Assembly: GCA_030428885.1 (NCBI GenBank)
Contig: JAUIEJ010000001.1
Coordinates: 620,001 to 684,000, forward strand
Length of the DNA stretch: 64,000 nt
Origin: Gemmatimonadota bacterium
GTDB taxonomy: Bacteria > Gemmatimonadota > Gemmatimonadetes > Longimicrobiales > Gaopeijiaceae
Direction: 5' to 3'
This document shows, piece by piece, positions 33,501 to 40,328 of the stretch. The notes beneath the pieces were generated by a model that was not told where the DNA came from, did not search any database, and saw only the letters and a program-made list of their open reading frames with translations. The translations under genes and the position numbers were made by a program. Positions within the stretch are counted from its first letter, which is position 1, and every line of letters begins with the position of its first letter.

Positions 33501-33597
33501 GGAGTTGGCCCTGGCCCAGGCCCAGTCCCAGTCCGCCTGGTTGGCGGCACAGTTCGCTTCACTGTTGGGCACACCGAGCGCGGGCCAGAACGGCTGA
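30514..33597 (+). CDS. fliD: Filament cap protein FliD (HAP2), enlarged
   Basis: Caps the filament and guides flagellin folding. 1027 residues from GTG 30514, about twice the length of enterobacterial FliD. The N-terminal FliD_N domain starts ISGIASGIQWADIIDDLM. The FliD_C core has VAAVETLVAAYNKVTEFVD and VGIEIQKDRSFSVDKTAL, then is split after LFRGQG (about 615) by an insert of some 330 residues. The closing coiled coil resumes at VAARLETVLEGLLG and ends SQSAWLAAQFASLLG. A 95-residue module occurs twice (residues 348-442 and 729-824), once in each extension. The enlarged middle is probably surface-exposed. Confidence 0.93.
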   Translation: MEASISGIASGIQWADIIDDLMAVERRPVDRLEAQIEEQQIKTDAWDTVRTLLQSVNSATQGFTSATSALQAFSVSLSGFSAATGSSVQASASSSATPGTHTVRVLARAEAEMVGGALQASRSDALGLSGELLVNGRALQVEATDSLDDIAGKFNSANSGSSRSGVAATVASVDGQYRLLLAATDTGEAGVRLADPDGVLQSLGLVDTTTALRNRTASGFTGDALADATSTVASLRGLTGGGGVGTIQLGSGPSQFSVAIDLSTMSLSDVASAINTAAGTAGSPVAASVESTTDGERLVVSGTNAYVDAGGVLQILGAVEGGRSAVAQRIEGGVLATDGVGTPATAGTLLADLWTGGAAAGVTVGDTLTFRGTKGDGSTFEFTHTVAGGDSLQTILDRLNGAEGYDGSATASMSAAGRIQVTDGSAGASLLDLEMLAGNEGGGALDPGAFTVAQEGRRREIVAGTNALVEVDGTYVERASNTITDAIDGVTLTLTTADPSTEVDITVSRDVGAAVAAVETLVAAYNKVTEFVDLGLGVQGDARPPLAGDAVLRSMRTALQSAMQSQILQVLGGGATRLADVGIEIQKDRSFSVDKTALTAAFQQDFARTADLFRGQGFTSTSALSFVGSSSATAQGTYDIEVTAAATTATLTSVGAAATYVDDGVADLLSLTDTSTNRVYEIALNNGDSLQDIVDRLNTELATAQARELTASRTVYSDPGGTTAADENTLLSDLHYGDGSNAGFGAGQVVTFSGTGADGVSFLRTFTVTDPGTQTLGDLRDSLAAALAGSADVSIQNGALSIQASTAGSSLLAVTVGSDISGNSAFLGTLDATVEGRNASDLEAEVVGGEIEIRAPVAGSAWGFTLGFTGGGTDGTGQLGLTAGTYAGTDVVGTIGGEAATGVGAILTGAAGTAAEGLAVSTGSGTGTVGTVTYSVGVAARLETVLEGLLGTDSGSVTAIQEGLDRSVTRLDERVDRWEDRLERRREMLVRQFTALELALAQAQSQSAWLAAQFASLLGTPSAGQNG
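31555..31839 (+). repeat. fliD: FliD internal module, copy 1
   Basis: Encodes FliD residues 348-442. It aligns with copy 2 along its whole length: TLLADL, TFRGTKGDG, FTHTVAGGDSL, then a helix LDRLNGA, a strand RIQV and AGASLLDL near the end. Similarity is at protein level (divergent), so an old duplication or recruitment of one domain type twice. The protein alignment was made by eye. Confidence 0.55.
32698..32985 (+). repeat. fliD: FliD internal module, copy 2
   Basis: Encodes FliD residues 729-824 inside the insert that splits the FliD_C domain. Matching landmarks: TLLSDL, TFSGTGADG, RTFTVTDPGTQTL, helix LRDSLAAA, strand ALSIQ and AGSSLLAV. No nucleotide-level identity long enough for recent recombination is evident. 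Confidence 0.55.
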
Positions 33598-33622
33598 CGC
33601 CGAAGGAAACGAGAGGAAACCG

Positions 33623-34030
33623 ATGATTCGTGGCGCCGCGATGTACCAGAACAGCCGGGTGGTGGGCGCTCGGCGTGAGAGCCTGGTCGTGCTGCTGTAC
33701 GAGCGCCTCCTCGCCGATCTGCGGGGCGCCGTGCGAGCCATCCACGACCAGGACTACGAGCTCAAGGCCCAGCGCATGGAGCATGCCCTGGAGATCCTCT
33801 TCGAGCTTCTGGGCACCCTGGACCACGATGCGGGCGGAGACCTGGCCGGTCGGCTGGCGAGCCTCTACGGCTTCTTCATCTCCGAGATCAACGCCGTGAG
33901 CCGCAGCCTGGAGACGGCCCGTCTCGAGCGGGTCATCTCGCTCATCGACGGACTCTACGGCTCCTGGCGCCACGTCGGCACGCTGACCGAAGGCGCCGAC
34001 GCCGAAGCTCCCGCCGGTACCGGACCATGA
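33623..34030 (+). CDS. fliS: Flagellin export chaperone FliS
   Basis: Binds the flagellin C-terminus before export. 135 residues: MYQNSRVVGARRESLVVLLYERLLADL near the start matches the FliS signature, followed by an amphipathic bundle with ELLGTLDHDAGGDLAGRLASLY. 25 bases after fliD with an AAGGAAACGAGAGG-type ribosome-binding site; overlaps the next gene by 4 bases. Confidence 0.95.
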   Translation: MIRGAAMYQNSRVVGARRESLVVLLYERLLADLRGAVRAIHDQDYELKAQRMEHALEILFELLGTLDHDAGGDLAGRLASLYGFFISEINAVSRSLETARLERVISLIDGLYGSWRHVGTLTEGADAEAPAGTGP

Positions 34031-34452
34031 TCACCAACGGAATCCGGGCCGTCTCGTCGGTATCGGGACCGTCGTCCAGCACCTGGCTCAAGCGCCGCCG
34101 CGACGGCCTGGCGGCCCAGCATCGGGCGCTGGACGAAGGGCGCATCGATGACCTCGTGGGCCTCATGCGCGATGAGGGCGAGTCCGGGGAGGAGGATCGG
34201 TCCAGCGAGGACCACGAGTCCCGGGACGACCGCCTCCTGGCCGAGGGGAGCGACGACGGCTCGACCGAAGAGCTGGCCCGGGAGGTGGCCGCCCTGGCCA
34301 CCGATCTGGAGGCGCGCATCGCCCGGGTTCGGGCCGAGGCGCTGGAGGAACTGCAGGAGTTCGATCGCCGCGTCGACGCCGCACGGTTCGGCGGAAACCG
34401 GCCCGGAACGGGAGGGGGACAACGGGGGGGAAGCTTCAGCGCCTACCTCTAA
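34027..34452 (+). CDS. Unknown helical protein in FliT position
   Basis: 141 residues, directly after fliS (ATGA overlap), where many genomes have fliT. A basic N-terminal third (STWLKRRRDGLAAQHRALDE) is followed by a strongly acidic linker and then a coiled coil (ELAREVAALATDLEARIARV onward). The tail is Gly/Arg-rich. I do not recognise a named family; a FliT-like export chaperone is possible from position and helix content only. Its stop codon (34450-34452) overlaps the -35 box of the flgM promoter. Confidence 0.6.
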   Translation: MITNGIRAVSSVSGPSSSTWLKRRRDGLAAQHRALDEGRIDDLVGLMRDEGESGEEDRSSEDHESRDDRLLAEGSDDGSTEELAREVAALATDLEARIARVRAEALEELQEFDRRVDAARFGGNRPGTGGGQRGGSFSAYL

Positions 34453-34476
34453 ACCTCCGTACCCCGTTTCCGATAC
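34450..34476 (+). promoter_or_regulatory. Sigma-28-like promoter of flgM
   Basis: TAAACCTC (34450-34457), 11 bases, TCCGATAC (34469-34476): the -10 box matches GCCGATAA at six of eight positions and the -35 keeps TAAA. Best of the sigma-28-like sites seen here. TAAA overlaps the stop codon of the preceding gene. FliA-driven flgM would give the usual feedback loop. Confidence 0.72.
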
Positions 34477-34537
34477 TCGGAAGATACGAAGGACCAACGT
34501 GGGATTCGCGATTCGCAGCGGGATTGGAGAGATGGAC

Positions 34538-34834
34538 ATGTACGTAAACGGCATGGGTCCCAATGGGGCTCGAGGGCCCGAGGGGGCATCGGGCCCCCGT
34601 CCGGCCGATGCAGCCGACGACGCCCGAAACGGCGCGGCAGCAGGCCGGGAACGATCCGACCGCGTGGAGATCTCGGCCGAGGGCCGGGCGCTCGCCGCGG
34701 CGGAGACGGAGCAGCACGGGTTGCTGCCCCAGTTGGTGGTCCGGATCCGGGGGCGACTCGCCTCCGGGTACTACGATCGCCCCGACGTGATGGCCGAGAC
34801 GGCCCGTCGGATCGTCGAGTCCGGCGACCTCTGA
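34538..34834 (+). CDS. flgM: Anti-sigma-28 factor FlgM
   Basis: Binds FliA until exported through the completed hook. 98 residues from ATG 34538; GGAG at 34526-34529 is 8 bases upstream, which favours it over ATG 34532. The N-terminal half is disordered (Gly/Pro/Ala-rich). The C-terminal half carries SDRVEISAEGRALAAAE, then LVVRIRGRLASGYYDRPDVMAETARRIV, matching the FlgM sigma-binding region (YDRPDV is close to the usual 'Y.id...vA..il'). Confidence 0.9.
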   Translation: MYVNGMGPNGARGPEGASGPRPADAADDARNGAAAGRERSDRVEISAEGRALAAAETEQHGLLPQLVVRIRGRLASGYYDRPDVMAETARRIVESGDL

Positions 34835-34842
34835 AATCGGCG

Positions 34843-35109
34843 ATGATCCGGCGCGCGCCTCTGTCTCAAGACCTCCTCCAGGAGTCCCATGACGCGCTGA
34901 AGGCCGTCGTCGGGATCCTGGACGACGTGTCTCCGGCCCTGCGGGGCCCGCGGTCGACCCCCCTGGACCTGCATCTGGCCCTGGGGCTCCTCGACCGCAT
35001 CTACGCCCTGGAATCGGCGGTGGACGCCCAGGATCCGGTGGCGTTCCGACGGGCCATGCGGGACGAGTACTCCCGCTTCGACGACCCCGGGGACCTCGTA
35101 GTCCCATGA
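34843..35109 (+). CDS. Small helical protein after flgM, unknown
   Basis: 88 residues starting 9 bases after the flgM stop and overlapping the next gene by 4 bases, so it belongs to the flgM operon. Predicted three-helix protein: LLQESHDALKAVVGILDDV, LDLHLALGLLDRIYALESAV, and AFRRAMRDEYSRFDD. No membrane segment or known motif. Its position suggests a role in late flagellar regulation or in the sensor protein that follows; function is not assignable. Confidence 0.6.
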   Translation: MIRRAPLSQDLLQESHDALKAVVGILDDVSPALRGPRSTPLDLHLALGLLDRIYALESAVDAQDPVAFRRAMRDEYSRFDDPGDLVVP

Positions 35110-36590
35110 CCCGGAAGCCCGGCCGGCTCGGGGTCTTCCCCCTCGATCCGGGCCGGCTCGGGGGCTCGGTCGCCCACCCCGTCATTCCGTCGTCGTTCAG
35201 CCTGACCGACCTGGCGCCGGTGGCCTTGTGGGCCACGAACGCCTCGGGGTCGTGTGTCGCCATGGGCGGCGCCTGGGAGCGGTTCACCGGCCGTCCCGCC
35301 GACGCCGCCGCCGGCGACGGCTGGTTGGCGTTCCTGCACGACGACGATCGGGTGTCCCTCAAGGCCGCCCACCTCACGGCCAACGCCCGTCGCGAACCCT
35401 TCGAGACGGAAGCCCGGTTTCGACGCCATGACGGCAGTTGGCGATGGGTCCGCATCGCGGGGGTCCCCCAGATCTCCGGAGGCGTCTTCCGCGGATTCAC
35501 CGGGTGCGCCGTGGCGGCAACCCGGATTCGTGAGGAGCGGGGAGGGGCCGAGCGGGAACGGCTCGTCCTGGGGTTGGTCACCGACCTCTCGTGGGACGCC
35601 CTGGTGGTGGCCGACGCCGACGGGTGCATCGTGCGCACGAATACGGCGGCCCGGCGGCTCTTCGCGTCCCGGACGGGGGTGGAGGGCGAGCCCCTGGATC
35701 GGTTCGTGCCCCGCTGGCGGTCTCTTCGTGAGGCGACGGGCGAGCCTCCCACGGTGGACGTGCACCGGGGCGACGGGTCGGTGGTCACGACCCGGGGCCG
35801 GGGCGGGAGCCACGGAGCTCCCGAAGGCGAGACCTTCGTGGTGGCCCTGACCCGGGTCGATCAGTTGCCCCCGGGTGAGGAGCGGCGGGGCATGGAGCCC
35901 GGGCGCCTCGCCGCCGACCTGCTCCACGACCTCTCCAACGTGGTGACGGCCCTGCTGGCCGGATGCGAGCTCGCCCGCCTCGGCCTGCCCGACGATCATC
36001 CGGTGGTGGAGGAGATCGACGAGATCGCCGAAAACGTGCGGCGGGCCCGGGACCTGACCCAGGAACTCAAGCCCCCCGAGCGGGGGCGGGGAGATCCGCC
36101 GCCGGATCCGGTGGCGGCCACGCCGCAGGAGCCTCCGCGGGAGCGTCCAGCAGATCCGTTCCACGGCCGTTCCGGACGTCGGCGGCGGCCCGAAAGCCTG
36201 CCCAGCGAGGTGCTCCGGGGCCGCACGATCCTGGTGGTGGACGACGAACTGGCCATCCGGCGGTCGGTCCGAGCGGCGTTCGAAAGCGCCGGCGCCATGG
36301 TCCACGATGCGCGCCACGGGGCCGACGCGCTCCTCATGTGGAGCGACCTGCGGGGTCGGGTCGACCTCGTGGTCACCGACCTGCGCATGCCGGAGATGGG
36401 AGGAGAGGAACTGGCGGAGCGCCTGCGCATGCTGCGGCGGGACCTGCCGATCCTCTTCGTATCGGGCTACGCCCTGGACCGGCGCGTACGGCGGCGGCCC
36501 GGCGACGGCTTCCTGGCCAAGCCCTTCAACGGCGAAGAACTGCTCGAGGCCGCCGGCCGGGTGGTGAGCCAGCCCGGCGCCGGGGCCTGA
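35106..36590 (+). CDS. PAS-PAS-DHp-receiver hybrid protein without kinase catalytic domain
   Basis: 494 residues, soluble. PAS-like domain 1 at about 32-140 (with the SWRWVRIAGVP PAC pattern), PAS-like 2 at 155-250, a phosphoacceptor helix pair with LLHDLSNVVTALLAG (His274), then a Pro/Arg-rich linker and a full receiver domain at 373-488: Asp379/Asp380, phosphoacceptor Asp425 in VTDLRMPEMGG, Ser453, Lys472. The ATP-binding HATPase domain expected after the histidine is missing, so it cannot be an ordinary kinase. Like CckA in layout minus the catalytic part. Probably co-transcribed with flgM. Could relay phosphate among the ChpT-like (26324) and CheY-like (28786) proteins. Confidence 0.8.
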   Translation: MTRKPGRLGVFPLDPGRLGGSVAHPVIPSSFSLTDLAPVALWATNASGSCVAMGGAWERFTGRPADAAAGDGWLAFLHDDDRVSLKAAHLTANARREPFETEARFRRHDGSWRWVRIAGVPQISGGVFRGFTGCAVAATRIREERGGAERERLVLGLVTDLSWDALVVADADGCIVRTNTAARRLFASRTGVEGEPLDRFVPRWRSLREATGEPPTVDVHRGDGSVVTTRGRGGSHGAPEGETFVVALTRVDQLPPGEERRGMEPGRLAADLLHDLSNVVTALLAGCELARLGLPDDHPVVEEIDEIAENVRRARDLTQELKPPERGRGDPPPDPVAATPQEPPRERPADPFHGRSGRRRRPESLPSEVLRGRTILVVDDELAIRRSVRAAFESAGAMVHDARHGADALLMWSDLRGRVDLVVTDLRMPEMGGEELAERLRMLRRDLPILFVSGYALDRRVRRRPGDGFLAKPFNGEELLEAAGRVVSQPGAGA

Positions 36591-36599
36591 CAGGCGCCG
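36575..36599 (+). terminator. Hairpin between convergent genes
   Basis: CGGCGCC (36575-36581) and GGCGCCG (36593-36599) pair perfectly across an 11-base loop, spanning the stop of the PAS-DHp-REC gene and the 9-base gap to the convergent DUF4399 gene. It could act in both directions and marks the end of the flagellar cluster. Confidence 0.45.
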
Positions 36600-37058
36600 C
36601 TACTGCCGCACCGTGAAGGTCACGGTGTCCACCACCCACGGCTGCAGGGGCACGTGTACGCCGTCGGCCACCACGGCGATGAGGCGGTGCTCTCCCGGCG
36701 CCACGTCCTCGAAGGTGTACTCGGCCGACCCGTCGCCCATGTGGATGATCCGTCCCGGGACCGACGGGACCGGCTGATCGGCCGGGGTGAGGTCGTCGTC
36801 CAGGTACAGGTGGTGGTGCCCGGTGCCGGACGTGGTGTCGCCGGCCTGCACGATGCGCACACCGCTGGTGGACAGCCGCACCGTGACCGACGGACCTTCC
36901 ACGGTCGTTCCGTCGGCGGGGGCGACGATCTCCACCGAGGCGATCATCTCGGGTTCGGCGGCCGCCGGCGCGGGTGCGGACTCGGACTCGGGCTCGGCAT
37001 CGGCGCCGCAGGCGGCGAGAGCGAGTCCGGCGAGGAGAAGGGGGAGTCTGGAGGCCAT
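36600..37058 (-). CDS. DUF4399-type lipoprotein
   Basis: 152 residues with a lipoprotein signal (LALAAC lipobox, Cys17) and an acidic Pro/Ala linker. The conserved part has VEIVAPADGTTVEGPSVTV, then GTGHHHLYLDD and GEHRLIAVVADG, the landmarks of DUF4399 (a beta-sandwich domain of unknown function with an HHH cluster). Probably outer-membrane or periplasmic. It is the first gene outside the flagellar cluster. Confidence 0.75.
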   Translation of the reverse strand: MASRLPLLLAGLALAACGADAEPESESAPAPAAAEPEMIASVEIVAPADGTTVEGPSVTVRLSTSGVRIVQAGDTTSGTGHHHLYLDDDLTPADQPVPSVPGRIIHMGDGSAEYTFEDVAPGEHRLIAVVADGVHVPLQPWVVDTVTFTVRQ

Positions 37059-37086
37059 GGAGGGCGGGGTCGGAGGGGAGGGTCGC

Positions 37087-37108
37087 GACCCGGGGAAACC
37101 CCCGGGTC
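37087..37108 (-). terminator. Hairpin after the LVIVD gene
   Basis: GACCCGGGG (37087-37095), loop AAAC, CCCCGGGTC (37100-37108): a perfect 9-bp stem 19 bases beyond the stop of the minus-strand gene at 37127-39562 and before the DUF4399 start. No T-run. Suggests the two minus-strand genes are separate transcripts. Confidence 0.6.
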
Positions 37109-37126
37109 ACGAACGGGTTCCCGGCG

Positions 37127-39562
37127 TCAGAACACCGTCACCCTCGGCCGGACCTTGAGCAGGAACAGCCCCTCACGCATGCTCGTCACGATGACGGTGC
37201 CGGACTCGAAGAACGGGTAGTTGCTCCACGAGCCCGCGAAGCCCGGCACGTCTCCGCCGGTGGGGACGGTGTCGAACCACCCCACCTCCACCGGGTTGGC
37301 CGGGTCGGACACGTCCAGGACCCGGAGGCCGCTCACGTAGTTGGACTGGTACATCAGGTCGCCGGCCACGTAGAGGTTGTGGTCCGACGCCGACGTGGTG
37401 CCCAGGTGTTCGGTGGCCAGAATCGGGTCGTCCAGATCGGCGATGTCCCAGACCAGGGTACGGGTCCGGGGCGCGACACCCGACAGCTCGTCCAGCTCGT
37501 CGTTCATGAAGAACCAGCGATGGTCCTCGCTCACCCACCCCTGGTGCAGGTAGGCCGAGTTCGGATACCGGGCCGTGGAGATGGCCACCGGGTTGTCCTT
37601 GTCGGTGACGTCGGCGATGGAGAGGGCGTTCTCGTTGGCCCCGAAGCAGATCTCCCGGCCGGTCCAGTCCTCGTCGGGACCGTGGTAGGCGATGCACTGG
37701 GCGTCGTGGCTGTACCCCGTTCCCGCCGAGCCCGTGGTGGCGTCCTGGAAGCAGCCGGCGAAGGTGGGGTTCACCGGATCCCGCACGTCGATCATGTGGA
37801 GTCCCCCGCCGCAGGTCGTGCCCCCCATGGAGGCGCCCACGGCATAGGCGAAGCCGGTCTCCTCGTTGACGACGATGTTGTGGGCCGATGCGATGCCGTC
37901 GTAGACCGCGTCCTGGTCGAAGGTGACCGGCGCATCCCCGGGAGCCACCTCCCGGAGCCGGCGGAGGTCGAACACCTGCATGCCGTGGTTACCGGCGCCG
38001 TCCGCCACCACGAAGGCGTGGTCGGCGTAGACCTTCACGTCGCGCCAGATGTTCGAGGCCGCGCCCTCCCGGAGTGGGAGCTCGCCGGCGTAGAACGGCG
38101 CCGCCGCGTCGGTGACGTCGACGAAGGCCATCCCGTCGGTGCGGCCCACGAGGGCCCACTCGTGGCCCGTCTCGGGGTCGGTCCACCCCCAGACGTCGTT
38201 GACCATGACGCCCCGATCGGCCCCCAGGGCCGAGAGGGGAATGAAGGCCGCCAGATCGACGTTCTCGCACCCGAAGCCGGCCACCGCGCCGTCGGCGCAG
38301 GTCAGGGGCTCGTCGGCGGTGATGACGTCCCGGGTGCGCATGCGCTCGGCCACGGGGCCCGCGAGGGTCCATCCGTCTCCGGCCCGCTCCACCACCTCGC
38401 CCAGTCCGGCGAAGATAGACGCCCCGGGGGCGCCCACCACCGCCCGCTCCGTGCCGCCGGCCAGGGCCATCCCGAAGAAGTCCTGGCCGCTGCCCTCGTA
38501 GTGGAGGCGCTGGGTCTCGGCCCAGCCGTCGGGCCCGGGCGAGAGAACCAGGAGGGTGTTGGCGAACGGGGCGCCCACCAGGACGTCGTCGCCGGCCCGG
38601 GCCATGGCCATGCCCACCAGGGCCTGGGGCGCGTCGAATCCCTCCACGGCCACCACCCCCGCGTGGGTCCAGGCGCCGGTGGCGTCGGGGGCGAACCGGT
38701 GGACGGCCCCGGCGGCTCCGCCGGCGATGGGCGCGCCCAGGAGGACCTCGTCGCCGACCATCACGCCCGAGAGGCCCAGTCCGGCGGGGGTCGCGTCACC
38801 GGTGGAGAGCACCGCCGTCTCCGTCCACCCCGCCTCTCCCGCCTCGAAGAGGTAGCCCCGTCCGGCCTGGAAGCCCCCGCCTCCCTGGAAGGCCTCCACC
38901 CCGGCGCCGGGCGCGGTGGCCAGGAGCCGATGGCCGTCCAGCACCAGCAGGCTGCCGAACCGGCCGCCGGGCACGGCGTCGGCAGGGGCCAGGCGCCCCG
39001 TCTCGGACCAGCCGTCGGCCTGGAAGAGGGCCACCAGCCCCCTCCCCTCGTCCCGGCCGGGGGCGCCGGCCAGGAGGGTCCCGCCGCTCCAGGCCATGGC
39101 CTGCCCGAAGGCGTCGCCGGGCTGCCCGTCGGAGAGGGACACCGTCCCGGCCTCGGACCACCCGGCGCCGTCTCGGCGGAACACCACCACGGCCCCTCGG
39201 CCCTCGGCTGCGCCGGGCGCCCCCACGGCGAGCCAGTCGCCGGACACGGCCAGGGCCTTGCCGAACCCGTCGCCCACACTGCCTTCGGACCACGTCAGGG
39301 CGCCGGCCTCGGCCCACCCCTCGGCCCCGGCCTCGAAGACGTGGACGAAGCCCGGGGCCGCCGGGGGCATGGGGAAGAACGGGAACTCGTCCGGATTCCC
39401 CACCAGGAGCCGGTCGCCGTCCATGGCCACGGCGTAGCCGAACCCGGCCAGCGGTCCCCCGGTGAACGCAGGGGGCGAGGCGAGAGGGGGGGGCTCGGCA
39501 TGGCCGGCGGACGGGGCCGCGACGAGGGCCGAGGCCAGCAGGAGGGCGGGAATTCGGCGCAT
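37127..39562 (-). CDS. Secreted FG-GAP plus LVIVD (choice-of-anchor B) protein
   Basis: 811 residues with a Sec signal peptide (ending SAGHAE). The first half consists of about seven FG-GAP/integrin-type beta-propeller blades of the form FGKALAVSGDWLAVGAPG or FGQAMAWSGGTLLAGAPG. The second half (from about 400) is the LVIVD propeller of choice-of-anchor B proteins: DVWGWTDPETGHEWALVGR, VDVTDAAAPFYAGEL, HNIVVNEETGFAY, IDVRDPVNPTFAGCF, HQGWVSEDHRWFFMNDE and LRVLDVSDPANPVEVG. Both halves are surface or secreted binding scaffolds with no known enzyme activity. Confidence 0.85.
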   Translation of the reverse strand: MRRIPALLLASALVAAPSAGHAEPPPLASPPAFTGGPLAGFGYAVAMDGDRLLVGNPDEFPFFPMPPAAPGFVHVFEAGAEGWAEAGALTWSEGSVGDGFGKALAVSGDWLAVGAPGAAEGRGAVVVFRRDGAGWSEAGTVSLSDGQPGDAFGQAMAWSGGTLLAGAPGRDEGRGLVALFQADGWSETGRLAPADAVPGGRFGSLLVLDGHRLLATAPGAGVEAFQGGGGFQAGRGYLFEAGEAGWTETAVLSTGDATPAGLGLSGVMVGDEVLLGAPIAGGAAGAVHRFAPDATGAWTHAGVVAVEGFDAPQALVGMAMARAGDDVLVGAPFANTLLVLSPGPDGWAETQRLHYEGSGQDFFGMALAGGTERAVVGAPGASIFAGLGEVVERAGDGWTLAGPVAERMRTRDVITADEPLTCADGAVAGFGCENVDLAAFIPLSALGADRGVMVNDVWGWTDPETGHEWALVGRTDGMAFVDVTDAAAPFYAGELPLREGAASNIWRDVKVYADHAFVVADGAGNHGMQVFDLRRLREVAPGDAPVTFDQDAVYDGIASAHNIVVNEETGFAYAVGASMGGTTCGGGLHMIDVRDPVNPTFAGCFQDATTGSAGTGYSHDAQCIAYHGPDEDWTGREICFGANENALSIADVTDKDNPVAISTARYPNSAYLHQGWVSEDHRWFFMNDELDELSGVAPRTRTLVWDIADLDDPILATEHLGTTSASDHNLYVAGDLMYQSNYVSGLRVLDVSDPANPVEVGWFDTVPTGGDVPGFAGSWSNYPFFESGTVIVTSMREGLFLLKVRPRVTVF

Positions 39563-39689
39563 GGAGGGATCTCCGAGAGGGGAACGTGCGGCCGGTGGTA
39601 CCCCCGCCGGACCCCGGGGGGTTCTCGACGGAGCGGCGGACTGCGATGTTGGCGCACCGCAGCCCCTCTACGTCCCTCCCTGTCGTCTT

Positions 39690-40328
39690 GTGTCGGAATA
39701 CGTCGCCCTGACCGTCTCGGTCTTCTCCATCGTCAATCCCTTCGCCGCGCTTCCGGTCTACGTGGGGATGACGGGATCGCTACCCCGGACCGCCCGGCGC
39801 CGGCTACCCCGGACCACCGCCCTGGCGGCGTTCGTGATCCTGGCCGTGGCCTACCTCGCCGGCGAGGCCTTGCTGGCCTTCTTCAGCATCCGCATCGCCT
39901 CCCTCCGGGTGGCGGGTGGACTGCTGATCTTCGGAATGGCGTGGAGCATGCTTCAGGCCAAGATGTCCAGCACCAAGTACCGCCCCGAGGAGGGGGAGGA
40001 GGCGCCGGAGCGGCACAACATCGCCGTGGTTCCCCTGGCCATGCCCCTCCTGGCCGGACCCGGGTCCATCAGCGTCATGATTCTCGCCGCCACCCGAACC
40101 GACGGCGCCCTCATGGGGCACGTGGTGGCGCTGGCCGCGGCCCTGACGGTCTGCTTCTCCATCTGGGCGATCCTCCGGGCCTCGGGGCCCATCTCGGGCT
40201 TCCTGGGTCAGACGGGGATGAACGTTGCCACCCGGTTCATGGGGCTGATCCTGGCGGCGGTGGCGGTGGAGTTCATCGCCGCCGGCCTCACCGAGATCTT
40301 CCCGGGCTGGGCCGCGGTGACGCCGTGA
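39690..40328 (+). CDS. MarC family integral membrane protein
   Basis: 212 residues from GTG 39690; the frame is open upstream but lacks membrane character there. Six hydrophobic segments in the MarC/UPF0056 pattern: SVFSIVNPFAALPVYVGMT, SIRIASLRVAGGLLIFGMAW, then VVPLAMPLLAGPGSISVMI (the family's PLA-PLLAGPG motif) and GLILAAVAVEFIAAGL. Family function remains unsettled despite the early link with multiple antibiotic resistance. Overlaps the methyltransferase gene by 4 bases (GTGA). Confidence 0.88.
   Translation: MSEYVALTVSVFSIVNPFAALPVYVGMTGSLPRTARRRLPRTTALAAFVILAVAYLAGEALLAFFSIRIASLRVAGGLLIFGMAWSMLQAKMSSTKYRPEEGEEAPERHNIAVVPLAMPLLAGPGSISVMILAATRTDGALMGHVVALAAALTVCFSIWAILRASGPISGFLGQTGMNVATRFMGLILAAVAVEFIAAGLTEIFPGWAAVTP

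Noticed and set aside
35106-36590. Calling the PAS-DHp-REC protein a hybrid histidine kinase
   Set aside because: No N, G1, F or G2 box is visible between the His274 helix pair and the receiver; the segment is a Pro/Arg-rich linker.
36974-40324. Upstream part of a 1603-residue plus-strand frame ending in the methyltransferase
   Set aside because: This part is antisense to the LVIVD gene and out of frame with marC; the methyltransferase begins at GTG 40325, overlapping the marC stop.
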